Notes: a model not told the origin generated them from the letters alone. A stretch of DNA of 64,000 nucleotides from Sphingobacterium micropteri (GCF_014692515.1 NZ_JACOIK010000016.1:62001-126000); one strand, 5' to 3'; shown: positions 37,167-46,067, numbered from the stretch's first letter. Made by a program: numbers and translations.

Positions 37167-37739
37167 ATGAAGAATCGTTACATTTTTACCATTTTATCGG
37201 TGTTGTTATGCTATGTCTATACTGCGTGCCAGAGTCAATCAGATTACATTTATAGTATAAAAGGAGGCGCCGATCAAGTGCTTCATGAAAACGAACCTTC
37301 GCGCGCGGAAAAAGAAAAACGCTGGAAAGAGGGTTTTGCCTATGTAACTAAAGTTATCGACGGTGACACATTCTGGGTGGACAACGGTACGGAATCTTTT
37401 AAAGTACGCTTCATTGGTATCGATGCTCCGGAAACACGGAACTCCCGTTGGAAGAAGAAAGGATATTATGCATCCGAATCTAAAAAAATTGTTCAGACTC
37501 AGACGGAACACCAATGGGTTCGCTTGGAGTTCGATGTACAATCTATGGATAGGTATAAGCGGATGCTTGCCTATGTTTATCTGGAAGACGGAACGTTTTT
37601 AAATGCTTCTTTGGTAGAACAAGGCTACGCCGTAGTCGACACCTATCCACCCAATGTAAAATATGTGGAGCTGTTTATTGATCTGCAAAAACAGGCGCGC
37701 GAGACAAAACAAGGGCTTTGGGGAGAATTGCCCGAATAA
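37167..37739 (+). CDS. Secreted thermonuclease-family (SNase) lipoprotein
   Basis: A 190-aa protein with signal/lipobox (LSVLLCYVYTACQSQ). An OB-fold SNase domain shows VIDGDTFWV, RFIGIDAPETR, MDRYKRMLAYVYLEDG and LVEQGYAVVD. The catalytic Arg/Glu/Arg set appears complete. Ca-dependent nuclease of the envelope or outside; may degrade incoming DNA. Ends in a strong terminator. Lies after the two-component genes. Confidence 0.9.
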   Translation: MKNRYIFTILSVLLCYVYTACQSQSDYIYSIKGGADQVLHENEPSRAEKEKRWKEGFAYVTKVIDGDTFWVDNGTESFKVRFIGIDAPETRNSRWKKKGYYASESKKIVQTQTEHQWVRLEFDVQSMDRYKRMLAYVYLEDGTFLNASLVEQGYAVVDTYPPNVKYVELFIDLQKQARETKQGLWGELPE

Positions 37740-37765
37740 TATTCCCAATTATTAATTCTCACCTG

Positions 37766-37795
37766 GAGACTGCTGAAATCGGCAGTCTCTTTTAT
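37766..37795 (+). terminator. Rho-independent terminator of the nuclease gene
   Basis: GAGACTGC (37766-37773) and GCAGTCTC (37782-37789) with a T-rich tail. A further small hairpin, TTTACGG/CCGTAAA, lies about 35 nt downstream. Confidence 0.8.
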
Positions 37796-37960
37796 TTTCT
37801 ACAAAATCGTTGCTTTACGGGAAGCCGTAAAATCAAAACCATTGGAGGCCATACATTTGTATCATTAACAATCACCAGATGACTAAATATGAATGATCAT
37901 GGCATGGAAATTTAGACGACGTGTAAAGATTATCCCCGGAGTTCACTTGAAACTATACCG

Positions 37961-38257
37961 ATGACCGTTATTTTAGAACTCTTGCGTAAACACACCCACG
38001 GTACTTATGGTGCGTCCTTGTTAGATGAAAGGTGGAAAAAGAAGCGGAAGGAAATTTTGGAGAGGGATCAACATCAATGTGTGAACTGTGGGGCCAAAGA
38101 AAAATTGCAGGTACATCATAGACAATACCATTTCGATATTAAAACAAGGAAATTCAAAGAACCTTGGGATTACCCCCATGTTCTGATGATTGCCCTCTGT
38201 GAAACTTGCCACCAACGAGGGCATTACCTGTACAAAGTACCATCAATAGTAATTTAA
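37961..38257 (+). CDS. HNH-like nuclease
   Basis: A 98-aa protein with a zinc-finger HNH layout: Cys40 and Cys43 (CVNCGAKEKLQ), the His52-His53 pair (VHHRQYHF), and Cys80, Cys83, His84 (LCETCHQRGH). Likely metal-dependent DNA or RNA endonuclease or a zinc-binding derivative. It is 10 nt upstream of the 38268 gene. Confidence 0.8.
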   Translation: MTVILELLRKHTHGTYGASLLDERWKKKRKEILERDQHQCVNCGAKEKLQVHHRQYHFDIKTRKFKEPWDYPHVLMIALCETCHQRGHYLYKVPSIVI

Positions 38258-38267
38258 AATAAAAAAT

Positions 38268-38831
38268 ATGACAGCTTTATTCAAAAACATCTTCGGAAGA
38301 AACGATGCTTCTATTCCTCCGGTTCCAGAATCCTTCAAAGAAGACCGATCCGTCAAGGATATTAAAGAAGAAATTTTTATCGAAAAGAATGCAATTTCTT
38401 CTGACGGATATTTATCGAATACCAAAGGAATCCTAGCCATCTACCATTATCTAGAAGGGGATTTTGAAACAAAAGGCTTTAATGATGCTATGGTTAGCCC
38501 CGATGAAAGCTATAAAAGAGAGAATGTCCAACTGATTAAATATGACTTGGAGATCATTATCCAAAAAGTCAGAATATACCATGATTCCCTTTTAAAGGAT
38601 TTGGATTTTCATATCCTGTCCAGATCGAGAGCGGGATTGGTGGATTTAGTTGAAGAGTTAAAAAGTCGTAAGACGGATCTGATGGAGCACATTCAGAAAG
38701 TGAACGAAATAGATACTTCGTTGAAAAGTAACAATGGTTATTGCGAACGAGCGATTCTCTCGTATCAGCGAGGTTTTACGAAAGGTATGGCATCTATCAC
38801 ACAGGCAAGTCTGTTAACTAAATCATTTTAA
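38268..38831 (+). CDS. Hypothetical helical protein
   Basis: A 187-aa, soluble, coiled-coil-rich protein (IKYDLEIIIQKVRIYHDSLL, LVDLVEELKSRKTDLMEHIQ). No known domain. It lies 4 nt before the DUF4407 gene, suggesting translational coupling and a joint function with it. Confidence 0.7.
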   Translation: MTALFKNIFGRNDASIPPVPESFKEDRSVKDIKEEIFIEKNAISSDGYLSNTKGILAIYHYLEGDFETKGFNDAMVSPDESYKRENVQLIKYDLEIIIQKVRIYHDSLLKDLDFHILSRSRAGLVDLVEELKSRKTDLMEHIQKVNEIDTSLKSNNGYCERAILSYQRGFTKGMASITQASLLTKSF

Positions 38832-38835
38832 AGTT

Positions 38836-39813
38836 ATGAAAGCTCATCATACTTATTTAAAGTTTTGTTGCTTTTTAACCGGATTAAGCTATCCGTTGAT
38901 TCGAAATTCCAGCGAACAGAGCGTGAAAAATGCCAAAAAATATACCGGCGCGTTGTTGATTATTATGCTCGTTTGGTTTTTTATCGGCTATTGTTTTGCG
39001 ACGAGGTATCTCCATATGGGAGAAGCAGGCGGAATTATAGGAGGATTGCTCATGGCTTTTATCATTCTCCAGATAGAGCGTATCATTATCCTGTCGCACC
39101 ATATCAGTCGGGGAGGTAAGGTATTCCGTGTAATCCTTGGACTGGTGATGGCATTATTAGGAGCGATGATCATGGACCAATTTACATTCAAAGATGATAT
39201 TGAATTGCGGAAATCGCAGGTATTGAGCTTAAGAGTAGAAGAAGCAATAAAGATAAGCGAAGTCGATATACGTCGCCAAGTCGCGGAAATAGATAGCATG
39301 CTGGATGGTTCCAATAAGAAGCTGTTCAGTTTAAGTGAAGAATTGCAAAAAAGACCTGTAATCGTCACAAGTTATACCACAGGAAGTATTACAAGGGATA
39401 GCTCAGGTAACCAATTGAATTCGACTACACAGCGTAATACATCCGTGGCTGACAATCCGCTGAAAATAGAATTTGAGTTCTTACAAAATCAGATAGGCGA
39501 GCTGAATAAGAAAAAGTTTGAATTGAGCCAGTCTATCACAGAATTACGCACCAAAAAAGAGCAAGAACTTAAGGAAGCGACTGGCTTTCTAGATGAACTC
39601 GTTTTGCTGAAAGAAGTTGTAGCAGAAAGCTGGGTAGGTATGTTTGTATACAGCTTGTTTTTGTTTTTCTTCCTTTCATTGGAGCTTTTTATCCTTATCA
39701 TGAAAATGAGTGACAAAGAATCCGATTACGATAAACTGATAGCACATCAGGTCGATGTTAGATTGGAAATGTTAAGTCAATTAAAAATCAGTCCGACACA
39801 ACAGCTACATTAA
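38836..39813 (+). CDS. DUF4407 membrane protein
   Basis: A 325-aa protein. TM helices lie at about 33-55, 65-90 and 95-115 (LLIIMLVWFFIGYCFATRYL, GGIIGGLLMAFIILQIERII). A long coiled coil follows (EVDIRRQVAEIDSMLDGSNK, NQIGELNKKKFELSQSITEL), then a last TM (VYSLFLFFFLSLELFILIMK). This is the DUF4407 layout. Function unknown; related proteins occur in accessory and mobile regions. Confidence 0.78.
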   Translation: MKAHHTYLKFCCFLTGLSYPLIRNSSEQSVKNAKKYTGALLIIMLVWFFIGYCFATRYLHMGEAGGIIGGLLMAFIILQIERIIILSHHISRGGKVFRVILGLVMALLGAMIMDQFTFKDDIELRKSQVLSLRVEEAIKISEVDIRRQVAEIDSMLDGSNKKLFSLSEELQKRPVIVTSYTTGSITRDSSGNQLNSTTQRNTSVADNPLKIEFEFLQNQIGELNKKKFELSQSITELRTKKEQELKEATGFLDELVLLKEVVAESWVGMFVYSLFLFFFLSLELFILIMKMSDKESDYDKLIAHQVDVRLEMLSQLKISPTQQLH

Positions 39814-39844
39814 ATACTCTAAATAGATTTTATAGACTACAGAT

Positions 39845-40288
39845 ATGAATAAAAAGAGACTACTTTACATGCTATTCCTGGGATTTGTTATGATAGCAGG
39901 ATGCAGCAAAGATGATCAAGGGGAGGAAACCTACGGATATGAAGTCACTTGTGACTATTGTGATATTCGCTATCTCAACGAATTTAATACCTATGTACAT
40001 GTTCAGGAGCATCGAAATCAATGGAAGAAGGAATTCAGAGGCATTTCTGAAATGTATATAACTGTAAATTCAAAATCCAATTCATCGGATATCATTTATG
40101 TATACGTTTTGAAAAATGGTTCGCGTATCAGTACCCATTCGGGCGAAGGCAGTGTTACCGCCAGTCATAAGGTACCGTCGTCAGGATCGTCAAGGCCAGT
40201 GTCCGGTATTTGTGGTGCACCTACCCAGAAAGGCGCTCCATGCCAGCGCAAGGTGAGTGGTGGAGGAAGATGTTGGCAGCATAAATAA
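39845..40288 (+). CDS. Lipoprotein with Cys/His (DUF5763-like) tail
   Basis: A 147-aa protein with lipobox (LFLGFVMIAGCSKD). A beta-rich domain has an early Cys pair (TCDYCDIRYL). The C-terminal 26 residues read CGAPTQKGAPCQRKVSGGGR then CWQH, a compact C-x(9)-C-x(9)-C-x(2)-H zinc-type motif. The next gene ends in the same kind of motif. Confidence 0.72.
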   Translation: MNKKRLLYMLFLGFVMIAGCSKDDQGEETYGYEVTCDYCDIRYLNEFNTYVHVQEHRNQWKKEFRGISEMYITVNSKSNSSDIIYVYVLKNGSRISTHSGEGSVTASHKVPSSGSSRPVSGICGAPTQKGAPCQRKVSGGGRCWQHK

Positions 40289-40438
40289 TTCATTATATTA
40301 TTCATTTAAAATTTCTTTGTTACCATACAGGGTAAGAATAATTTTCAAACTTACTTTAAATAGCTATCTTTAAGATCGATAATTGGTTATAAGCTACAAT
40401 CTTCAACGTTAGTAGATGGATTTATATATTGACTGTCC

Positions 40439-40807
40439 ATGATCAGAATTTTACTTATTGCTGGGTTTATTTTAAGCGTTTCGATAGTAATGGGACAGAC
40501 AGTCTACAAGACGCCTTCTGGCCAAAAGTATCATACAGCTACGTGTCGTTACGTTAAGAATGTATCGACAAAGTTGACGGTTGCTGACGCTAGGAAATTG
40601 GGACTCTCTCCGTGCAGCCAATGTCGACCAGATCAAACTGGCCAAAGTAATGCTTCTTCGTCGGGACTAGGAATCAGACAGGGAGAGGCGAAAGGTGTGC
40701 GAAGTACTTCTGTTCGGTGCCGGGGTATTACTAAAGCGGGCGCTCGCTGCAAGCGTATGACAAAAAATGTCAATGGTTATTGTTTTCAACATGAGCCGAG
40801 TCAATAG
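40439..40807 (+). CDS. Secreted Ada-like Cys protein with Cys/His tail
   Basis: A 122-aa protein with a signal peptide (LIAGFILSVSIVMGQ). An Ada-like Cys module follows (YHTATCRYVKNVSTKLTVAD then GLSPCSQCRP). The C-terminus is CRGITKAGARCKRMTKNVNG followed by YCFQHE. The tail pattern matches that of the preceding gene although the N-terminal domains differ, so the tail looks like a transferable module. Confidence 0.72.
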   Translation: MIRILLIAGFILSVSIVMGQTVYKTPSGQKYHTATCRYVKNVSTKLTVADARKLGLSPCSQCRPDQTGQSNASSSGLGIRQGEAKGVRSTSVRCRGITKAGARCKRMTKNVNGYCFQHEPSQ

Positions 40808-40837
40808 CTATTCTTAACGCTATTTTTTCCAACGATT

Positions 40838-41172
40838 TAAAGAGTACCTAATTCAAGGCTACACTATCAATCAAAAACGTCTGTACGAGTTACAACAGAC
40901 TGTGCAATTCATTGCCGAAAAGGCAAGAGATATAGAAAATGTAGACGAGGCGAAGGGTATTATGGATATCATTTCACAGTATACCCAAAGTTTTGTGCGA
41001 AAATATTACTTACGAAATTAATTATGCTGAAGCAAGGATTGCCATTGCTGAACTTAAGAAACAGTTAATAAAGAAAAAGGAAGCAACAGCATTATTCGGC
41101 AACGAGAAAGATAACAGCTTTGAGGGAACATTGCAAAGGGTTGTGCAGACATTCGCCGGGCAATATTTATAA
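40838..41172 (+). pseudogene. RhuM-family C-terminal fragment
   Basis: From KEYLIQGYTINQKRLYELQQ this repeats the central part of the RhuM gene at 59653. Relative to that copy about 50 bp are missing after the codons for YTQSFV, which shifts the frame. It then continues past the end of the 59.7-kb copy (KKEATALFGNEKDNSFEGTL) and stops after FAGQYL. No start. Confidence 0.8.
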
Positions 41173-41173
41173 T

Positions 41174-41378
41174 TATGGCCTCGATAAAAACATCTAATTT
41201 TCAAAATATATGCAGGATCTTTTTGTGCGGATTTATGTTATTTGCCAGATTGATGCCTTTGGTCTCGATACAGACAAAAAAAGACTTATGCGGTTGTTCT
41301 TTCAACCGGTTTTAATTCTATTGGCACTCTGGTCAACGGGTGCAATTAAGACGTTCGCACAAAAAAGGTTCATTTTTT
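41174..41378 (+). pseudogene. Internally deleted DoxX copy
   Basis: Begins ATGGCCTCGATAAAAACATC, close to the DoxX gene at 29831. About 230 bp are missing, joining 'ATGTTATTTGCCAGATTGAT'-type sequence to the C-terminal codons (CGGTTGTTCTTTCAACCGG), and the frame shifts. It ends just before the AraC gene. Confidence 0.8.
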
Positions 41379-41407
41379 AACTCAATTTTTGTTAGCTAAA
41401 TTTGAAA

Positions 41408-42229
41408 ATGTCATTTATCTTTAGAACTTTCGCTGCTCCTTTAAATGTACAGCATATTATTTCCAATTTCTGGTTTTTTGAATCAGATGAGGGAATCGGT
41501 GCCTATACACATTACGCAACAGCAACAGTTTTTCCTAGGATAGTATTTGGTCTTGAAGGTTGTTTTTCTATTTCTTCAGATGATGGTAGACAAATCAATT
41601 TAAATAGTTCAGGGTTTAATGGCCAAACAAACACCTTTATGAAATTTACTGTATACAGCAAGAAAGTTTCTGTTTTTGGTGTAGTCTTAAAACCTTACAG
41701 CTTATTTAGTCTAACCGGGCATATAGCCGAAATTTTAAGTAATGAATATTTAGACTTTAACTCTATTTGGTCTAAGCTTGGAAATGATCTGGAGGAGAAA
41801 GTTGTTACCGCTCCAAACAATTATTCACGTATAAAAATCATAAGCTCTTTCCTTGAAAAAAAATGGAATAAAAACTGTAGGTCTCAAGGAGAAATAATAA
41901 TTGCAAACGCCGTCAATGAATTGATTAACTTGGAAGGTGTTTTAGATATAAATAATATTTCGGATCAATACTCCTTATCCTTGAGGCAATTTGAGCGTAA
42001 TTTCAAAAAAATGACAGGATTTTCCCCTAAGCATTTCCATAGAATTTCACGATTTGAAAAAGCCGCTGACATCTGTCTGGAAAACCGTTTCAAAATGACC
42101 GATATAGCTTACCGTTTTGGCTATTTTGACCAAGCTCACTTTATTAAAGATTTTAAACAATTCAGTGGTTTTACACCTCTTACATATCAAAATGTAGCCT
42201 CTTCAGATATTGTCTTTGCCAAAACCTAA
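41408..42229 (+). CDS. AraC-family transcriptional regulator
   Basis: About 273 aa from ATG 41408. N-terminal DUF6597/cupin-like half (HIISNFWFFESDEG). C-terminal AraC domain: ISDQYSLSLRQFERNFKKMT, FSPKHFHRISRFEKAADIC and MTDIAYRFGYFDQAHFIKDF. TAAATTTG at 41397-41404 lies only 3 nt before the start codon. It precedes a short-chain dehydrogenase by 76 bp and may regulate it. Confidence 0.87.
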   Translation: MSFIFRTFAAPLNVQHIISNFWFFESDEGIGAYTHYATATVFPRIVFGLEGCFSISSDDGRQINLNSSGFNGQTNTFMKFTVYSKKVSVFGVVLKPYSLFSLTGHIAEILSNEYLDFNSIWSKLGNDLEEKVVTAPNNYSRIKIISSFLEKKWNKNCRSQGEIIIANAVNELINLEGVLDINNISDQYSLSLRQFERNFKKMTGFSPKHFHRISRFEKAADICLENRFKMTDIAYRFGYFDQAHFIKDFKQFSGFTPLTYQNVASSDIVFAKT

Positions 42230-42305
42230 AATGTCGTTTATTTACAATTTTTCAAAGATTATCAAATGTAGTTTTACAAAATGATAATCAAAAGAAAGAA
42301 AAGAA

Positions 42306-43121
42306 ATGTCATCTAAAGTATGGTTTATTACCGGCGGTTCCAGTGGACTTGGTCGGTCATTCACTGAAACAGCATTATCTAGGGGTGATTCTGTTATGGT
42401 GATCGCAAGAAATGTCGACCCCTTAAACGATTTAGTGTTGAAATTTCCTAATCGATTCTATGCATTATCAACAGACGTAACAGATCGAAATGCAGTTTTT
42501 GCTAGTGTTGGTAGATGTATAGAAAAATATGGTCGAATAGATGTCGTTATTAATAATACAGGACAATTTCTATTCGGTATGGTAGAGGAAGTCACCGAGG
42601 AGCAAGCAATGAACCATATGAAAGTCAATTTTTTTGGAGCATTATGGGTAGTACAAGCAGTAACTCCAGTACTAAGAAGTCAAGGACACGGTCATATCCT
42701 TCAAGTAACATCTATGGGTGCTAATGGTGGTTTTGCATCTGTAGGTCTTTACAGCGCATCGAAGTCCGCATTAGATAGTCTGAGCGAGGCACTCGCTATG
42801 GAAGTTGAGAGTTTTGGAATAAAAGTAACTATTTTACAACCAGGGGGGTATGTTACCGATTTATTTACAAGAGGTCTTACTTCTACTAGAGAGAATCCCT
42901 CTTACATAGATTTGCGTAACAAGCTTGCTAAATTATGGACATCTTCATATGACGTACCTGTTTCTTTAGCATCAGCGGTTGTATCTAAAATTGTAGATAT
43001 TGAAGAACCGCCCAAGAAAATAATTCTAGGAGGAGTTGCTTATGACCAAGTATTAGTAATGATTGATGCTAGATTAAATGAATACAGAAAATGGGAAGAT
43101 TTGAGCCGTGAAGCTGATTAA
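42306..43121 (+). CDS. Short-chain dehydrogenase/reductase
   Basis: A 271-aa classical SDR. The coenzyme loop ITGGSSGLGRS is present; the later NNAG-type site reads NNTGQF; catalytic Ser is in VTSMGANGG and YSASKSA gives Tyr/Lys. NAD(P)-dependent oxidoreductase with unknown substrate. Follows the AraC gene. Confidence 0.9.
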   Translation: MSSKVWFITGGSSGLGRSFTETALSRGDSVMVIARNVDPLNDLVLKFPNRFYALSTDVTDRNAVFASVGRCIEKYGRIDVVINNTGQFLFGMVEEVTEEQAMNHMKVNFFGALWVVQAVTPVLRSQGHGHILQVTSMGANGGFASVGLYSASKSALDSLSEALAMEVESFGIKVTILQPGGYVTDLFTRGLTSTRENPSYIDLRNKLAKLWTSSYDVPVSLASAVVSKIVDIEEPPKKIILGGVAYDQVLVMIDARLNEYRKWEDLSREAD

Positions 43122-43180
43122 GTAGACCACGAACAAAAATCGATTTTAGTGAAAACTGGCCGTGTACAACCATCAACCAA

Positions 43181-43375
43181 GGGCCAGTTTCAAAAAGAAT
43201 AAATGTAAAAACATCCGTCATTATATTTCTCTTGTTGCTCTTCACTAATTGGTTGGTCAAACAGCTTTCCAATGAGTCTGGTACGGTACGTCATTATAGC
43301 TGTCGCTATGGAATATCATCCTATCTCTTGAATTCTCTTTGTCTTCTGTTTTAAAATATTTTCAGCGATATGCAT
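43181..43375 (-). pseudogene. Internally deleted copy of the 46068 gene
   Basis: Two blocks match the minus-strand gene at 46068: plus-strand 43201-43265 to 46143-46208, and 43268-43370 to 46356-46450. About 150 bp between them are lost. It is followed at once by the Fic operator region. The same junction sequence occurs at 60.5 kb. Confidence 0.8.
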
Positions 43376-43421
43376 TGCTCCAACGGATGTATTAGCATCG
43401 TATTTACTGGAATTGACAACG

Positions 43422-43500
43422 GTCGCGATACCAAGTATTGCGACAAAACATGTCGCAATACTTGGTATCGCGACAGAATTCATTTAACTTTGTCGCGATA
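43422..43500 (+). promoter_or_regulatory. Fic-gene operator and promoter
   Basis: Left arm 43422-43445 and right arm 43451-43474 form a 24-bp inverted repeat with a 5-nt spacer, and the half-site TGTCGCGATA recurs at 43491-43500. Inside it TTG (43462-43464) lies 20 nt before TAACTTTG (43485-43492), a -7 box. The dyad therefore covers the -33, predicting repression, probably by the Fic protein's own HTH domain. Confidence 0.75.
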
Positions 43501-43509
43501 AGAAATAGT

Positions 43510-44868
43510 GTGGATAAGAAAAAACAAATAGAAATTATCTTGTCCCTTCTGGCAGAAGGCAGTTTGTCTATTGAGCAGATTAGTGATCAACTCGGTTTTG
43601 CCATTAAGCGACGGACATTACAGCGACGGTTAAAGGAGTTAAAGGAAGATAATCGTATTGCTGTGTCGGGAGACGCCCGTGCTACACGTTACTCATTGAA
43701 AGAAAAACTACAGGGCTTGCCAAAGGAGCAGGAAGATCTGATTCCACTGTCTCCCGAAGGGAAAGAGATTCTTGGCTTTATTACCAAGCACGTAGCCAAA
43801 CGGAAGCCGGTTAGCTACAATAGGTTGTTTTTAGAGCATTACCGTCCCAATATAGATAGCTACCTAACTAATGGGGACAAAGAAAAACTTGCCGAAATCG
43901 GCAGGACACAAGGAGGCAATCAACCGGCTGGAACATACGCTCAACAAATTTTAAACAGATTACTAATCGATCTCTCATGGAACTCCAGCCGTTTGGAGGG
44001 TAATACCTATTCATTGTTGGATACGGAACGTCTTATCCACGAAGGAACACCGGCACAGGATAAATCTCTCAGAGAAACACAAATGATCTTGAACCATAAA
44101 GATGCTATTGAGTTCCTTGTAGATACGGCAGGCGATATTTCATTTAGCCGGCATATCATCTTGAATCTGCATGCACTCCTTTCAAACAATTTGCTGCCAG
44201 ATCCTGCAGCACCGGGCAGGTTAAGAGAGTTTTCCGTAGGCATTACCAATTCCGTTTTTACCCCTTTGGCTATTCCACAACTTATTTCTGAGTTCTTTGA
44301 CCTCATTTTGGAAAACGCAAACCTCATCGAAAATCCGTTTGAGCAGGCATTCTTCGTATCGGTTCATTTACCATACCTACAACCTTTCGATGATGTTAAT
44401 AAGAGGGTTTCACGCTTGGCGGCAAATATACCGCTGAACCGTCATAACCTTGCCCCATTAACATTCATAGATGTTCCAGAGGAATATTATGTCAGAGGTC
44501 TTCTTGGTGTATACGAATTGAACCGTATCGAGTTGTTTAAAGACGTTTTTATCTGGGCTTATGAAAGATCAGCGATGCGCTATGCTGCAATCCGTCAATC
44601 ATTGGGCGAACCGGACACATTCCGTTTACAATATCGCGACAAAATCCGGACTGTTATACTGAATATTGCTTTGCAGATGATGAATAAAGACCAGGCCAAA
44701 CACGCCATACAAAGCGAAGCCCAAACACTGCCGGCTGATGATCGTAACAAATTCATAGAAGCATTGGAAACGGAACTGTTAGGTATGCACGAAGGAAATT
44801 ATGCCCGGTACAAGATTTCGCTTGACGAGTTTAGGAAGTGGCAGGAAATCTGGAGAGGTCGCGCCTAA
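43510..44868 (+). CDS. Fic-family protein with N-terminal winged helix and divergent active site
   Basis: About 452 aa from GTG 43510, chosen because the promoter -7 box lies 17 nt upstream; an earlier TTG at 43438 would be inside the operator. Residues ~1-65 are a winged helix (SIEQISDQLGFAIKRRTLQR). The inhibitory helix SSRLEGNTYS resembles the S/TxxxEG motif. The Fic core reads HLPYLQPFDDVNKRVSRLAA where HPFxDGNGR is typical, so the catalytic His position is Gln. It may be an AMP-transferase variant, a regulator, or inactive. The last ~50 codons run out of frame over a DUF2075 remnant. Confidence 0.82.
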   Translation: MDKKKQIEIILSLLAEGSLSIEQISDQLGFAIKRRTLQRRLKELKEDNRIAVSGDARATRYSLKEKLQGLPKEQEDLIPLSPEGKEILGFITKHVAKRKPVSYNRLFLEHYRPNIDSYLTNGDKEKLAEIGRTQGGNQPAGTYAQQILNRLLIDLSWNSSRLEGNTYSLLDTERLIHEGTPAQDKSLRETQMILNHKDAIEFLVDTAGDISFSRHIILNLHALLSNNLLPDPAAPGRLREFSVGITNSVFTPLAIPQLISEFFDLILENANLIENPFEQAFFVSVHLPYLQPFDDVNKRVSRLAANIPLNRHNLAPLTFIDVPEEYYVRGLLGVYELNRIELFKDVFIWAYERSAMRYAAIRQSLGEPDTFRLQYRDKIRTVILNIALQMMNKDQAKHAIQSEAQTLPADDRNKFIEALETELLGMHEGNYARYKISLDEFRKWQEIWRGRA

Positions 44869-45121
44869 TGTCCTGCTCATGGATGATGAATCGCGCCGTA
44901 TACGCGAGAAGACCGGATACCCTTTCAAACCTACTGGAAGATTACAGGTCGAGGACCTCTTGCGGGAAGCACGTATATCGGTATTCTTTACCGACGATTA
45001 TCAAGCGGTACGCAGAGGGAAGATCGGCTCATCAAGTTTTATCTGCATGCAGGCCGAGTCCGTTTCTTTCTTAAAACCGAGTATAGGAAAGGACCCTCTT
45101 AGCGTTGAAGATATTCCTTAG
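44855..45121 (+). pseudogene. DUF2075 helicase middle fragment
   Basis: Frame reading NVLLMDDESRRIREKTGYPF, then GRLQVEDLLREARISVFFTD and YQAVRRGKIGSSSFI. This is the Walker B/sensor part of a DUF2075 protein. The copy at 60.8 kb reads LLMDESHRI, so here an extra codon and His-to-Arg break the acidic-His motif. No ATP-binding loop is left. Confidence 0.7.
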
Positions 45122-45260
45122 GTATCGGATGTTTTTTCAGGAAGTCAATTGCCTCTTCGTTTTTCTTTTTAAAGAAGTAGGAGTTGTTATAGATGCTTTG
45201 ACGTTCTTGAGCCGTCAACTCATCATTTTTCTTGTTCTTTCTATCTCTGTTGGTACTCAT
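45099..45260 (-). CDS. Small hypothetical basic protein
   Basis: 53 aa from ATG 45260 (MSTNRDRKNKKNDELTAQER). Highly charged, overlapping the end of the DUF2075 remnant. No homology recognised; it may be a real small gene or a chance frame. Confidence 0.35.
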   Translation of the reverse strand: MSTNRDRKNKKNDELTAQERQSIYNNSYFFKKKNEEAIDFLKKHPIPKEYLQR

Positions 45261-45373
45261 AGTCTTAAACCTCCTAATACAAAGTTCGTTATTATTTTTT
45301 AAATATAAAAAAAGCATCGTAGTTTTTACCTTTTCGAAAAGATTCCCAGCTGTCCTTGTAGAAGCCTTTGACC

Positions 45374-45856
45374 TCAAGTATTCTGTTCGATATTTTTTAA
45401 AACAGGTTGGCCAAATTCCTTTGTTAATTTGATAGTTAGATCATCAAACTTAGTTTGAAATTCATTGAACATCCGCGTATAGTTTTCATCTTCAAAAAAA
45501 TCAAAATCGTTTTTGTATGCTAAATCCCATTGGTATAGGATCACTTTTACCAAGCTGTCATTTACGCTATAAAAATATTATGTTGCAAGTTTGAAATTTG
45601 GCTTGTCTTTGCTTTCATAACTCCTAGGTGTCACTAAAATATATCTGTTTTTATTTGGATAAATTCCTTCTCCTATTTCTATCAGATGAACGGGGGTAAT
45701 ATCTTTAGAGTTCCTTTCTTTTTCTACTTCAATTACGGTCTTGATGTCAAGTTCGCTCAATCTGTTAAACATTTTTTTTTGAAATGTAAATTTGTTTGTA
45801 GCGCATGATGCCATCGTCAACAATGTTAATGACATTATTAATTTATGAATTTTCAT
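45374..45856 (-). pseudogene. Lipoprotein gene interrupted by in-frame TAA
   Basis: Codons 1-92 encode a lipoprotein (IMSLTLLTMASCAT signal) and stop at TAA 45580-45578. The same frame continues YFYSVNDSLVKVILYQWDLA through FQTKFDDLTIKLTKEFGQPV to TGA at 45374. Total 161 codons with one stop inside. The downstream part has no ATG before residue 45 of the tail. A nonsense change in a single gene is the simplest reading. Its first 20 codons are duplicated at 57.4 kb. Confidence 0.65.
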
Positions 45857-45896
45857 TATTTATTAGTCAGTTGATATTCTCCACCACATGCTATTG

Positions 45897-46043
45897 TCAG
45901 TATTTTCCTAATGGTTTGTCGATTTCCACAGTTCTTATTTTGGTGCCGAAAGCTTCAAGAAGGCTCCAATAAAAGCCTAAAATTAATAGTGTGTACACTA
46001 TTGATGTGATAACACATCCCTTTTTTAGTGCTATTGAATTCAT
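45897..46043 (-). pseudogene. N-terminal fragment of the 57502 gene
   Basis: A 48-codon frame (MNSIALKKGCVITSIVYTLL...) matching the N-terminus of the 211-aa protein at 58137 through EIDKPLGK, then a stop. Lies just before the 46068 gene. Confidence 0.8.
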
Positions 46044-46067
46044 CAGATAACAAGCTTTTTGCTGCTA

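Noticed and set aside
43438..43509. Upstream TTG/ATG starts for the Fic gene
   Set aside because: They lie within the inverted repeat and upstream of the -7 box, so they could not be in the transcript.
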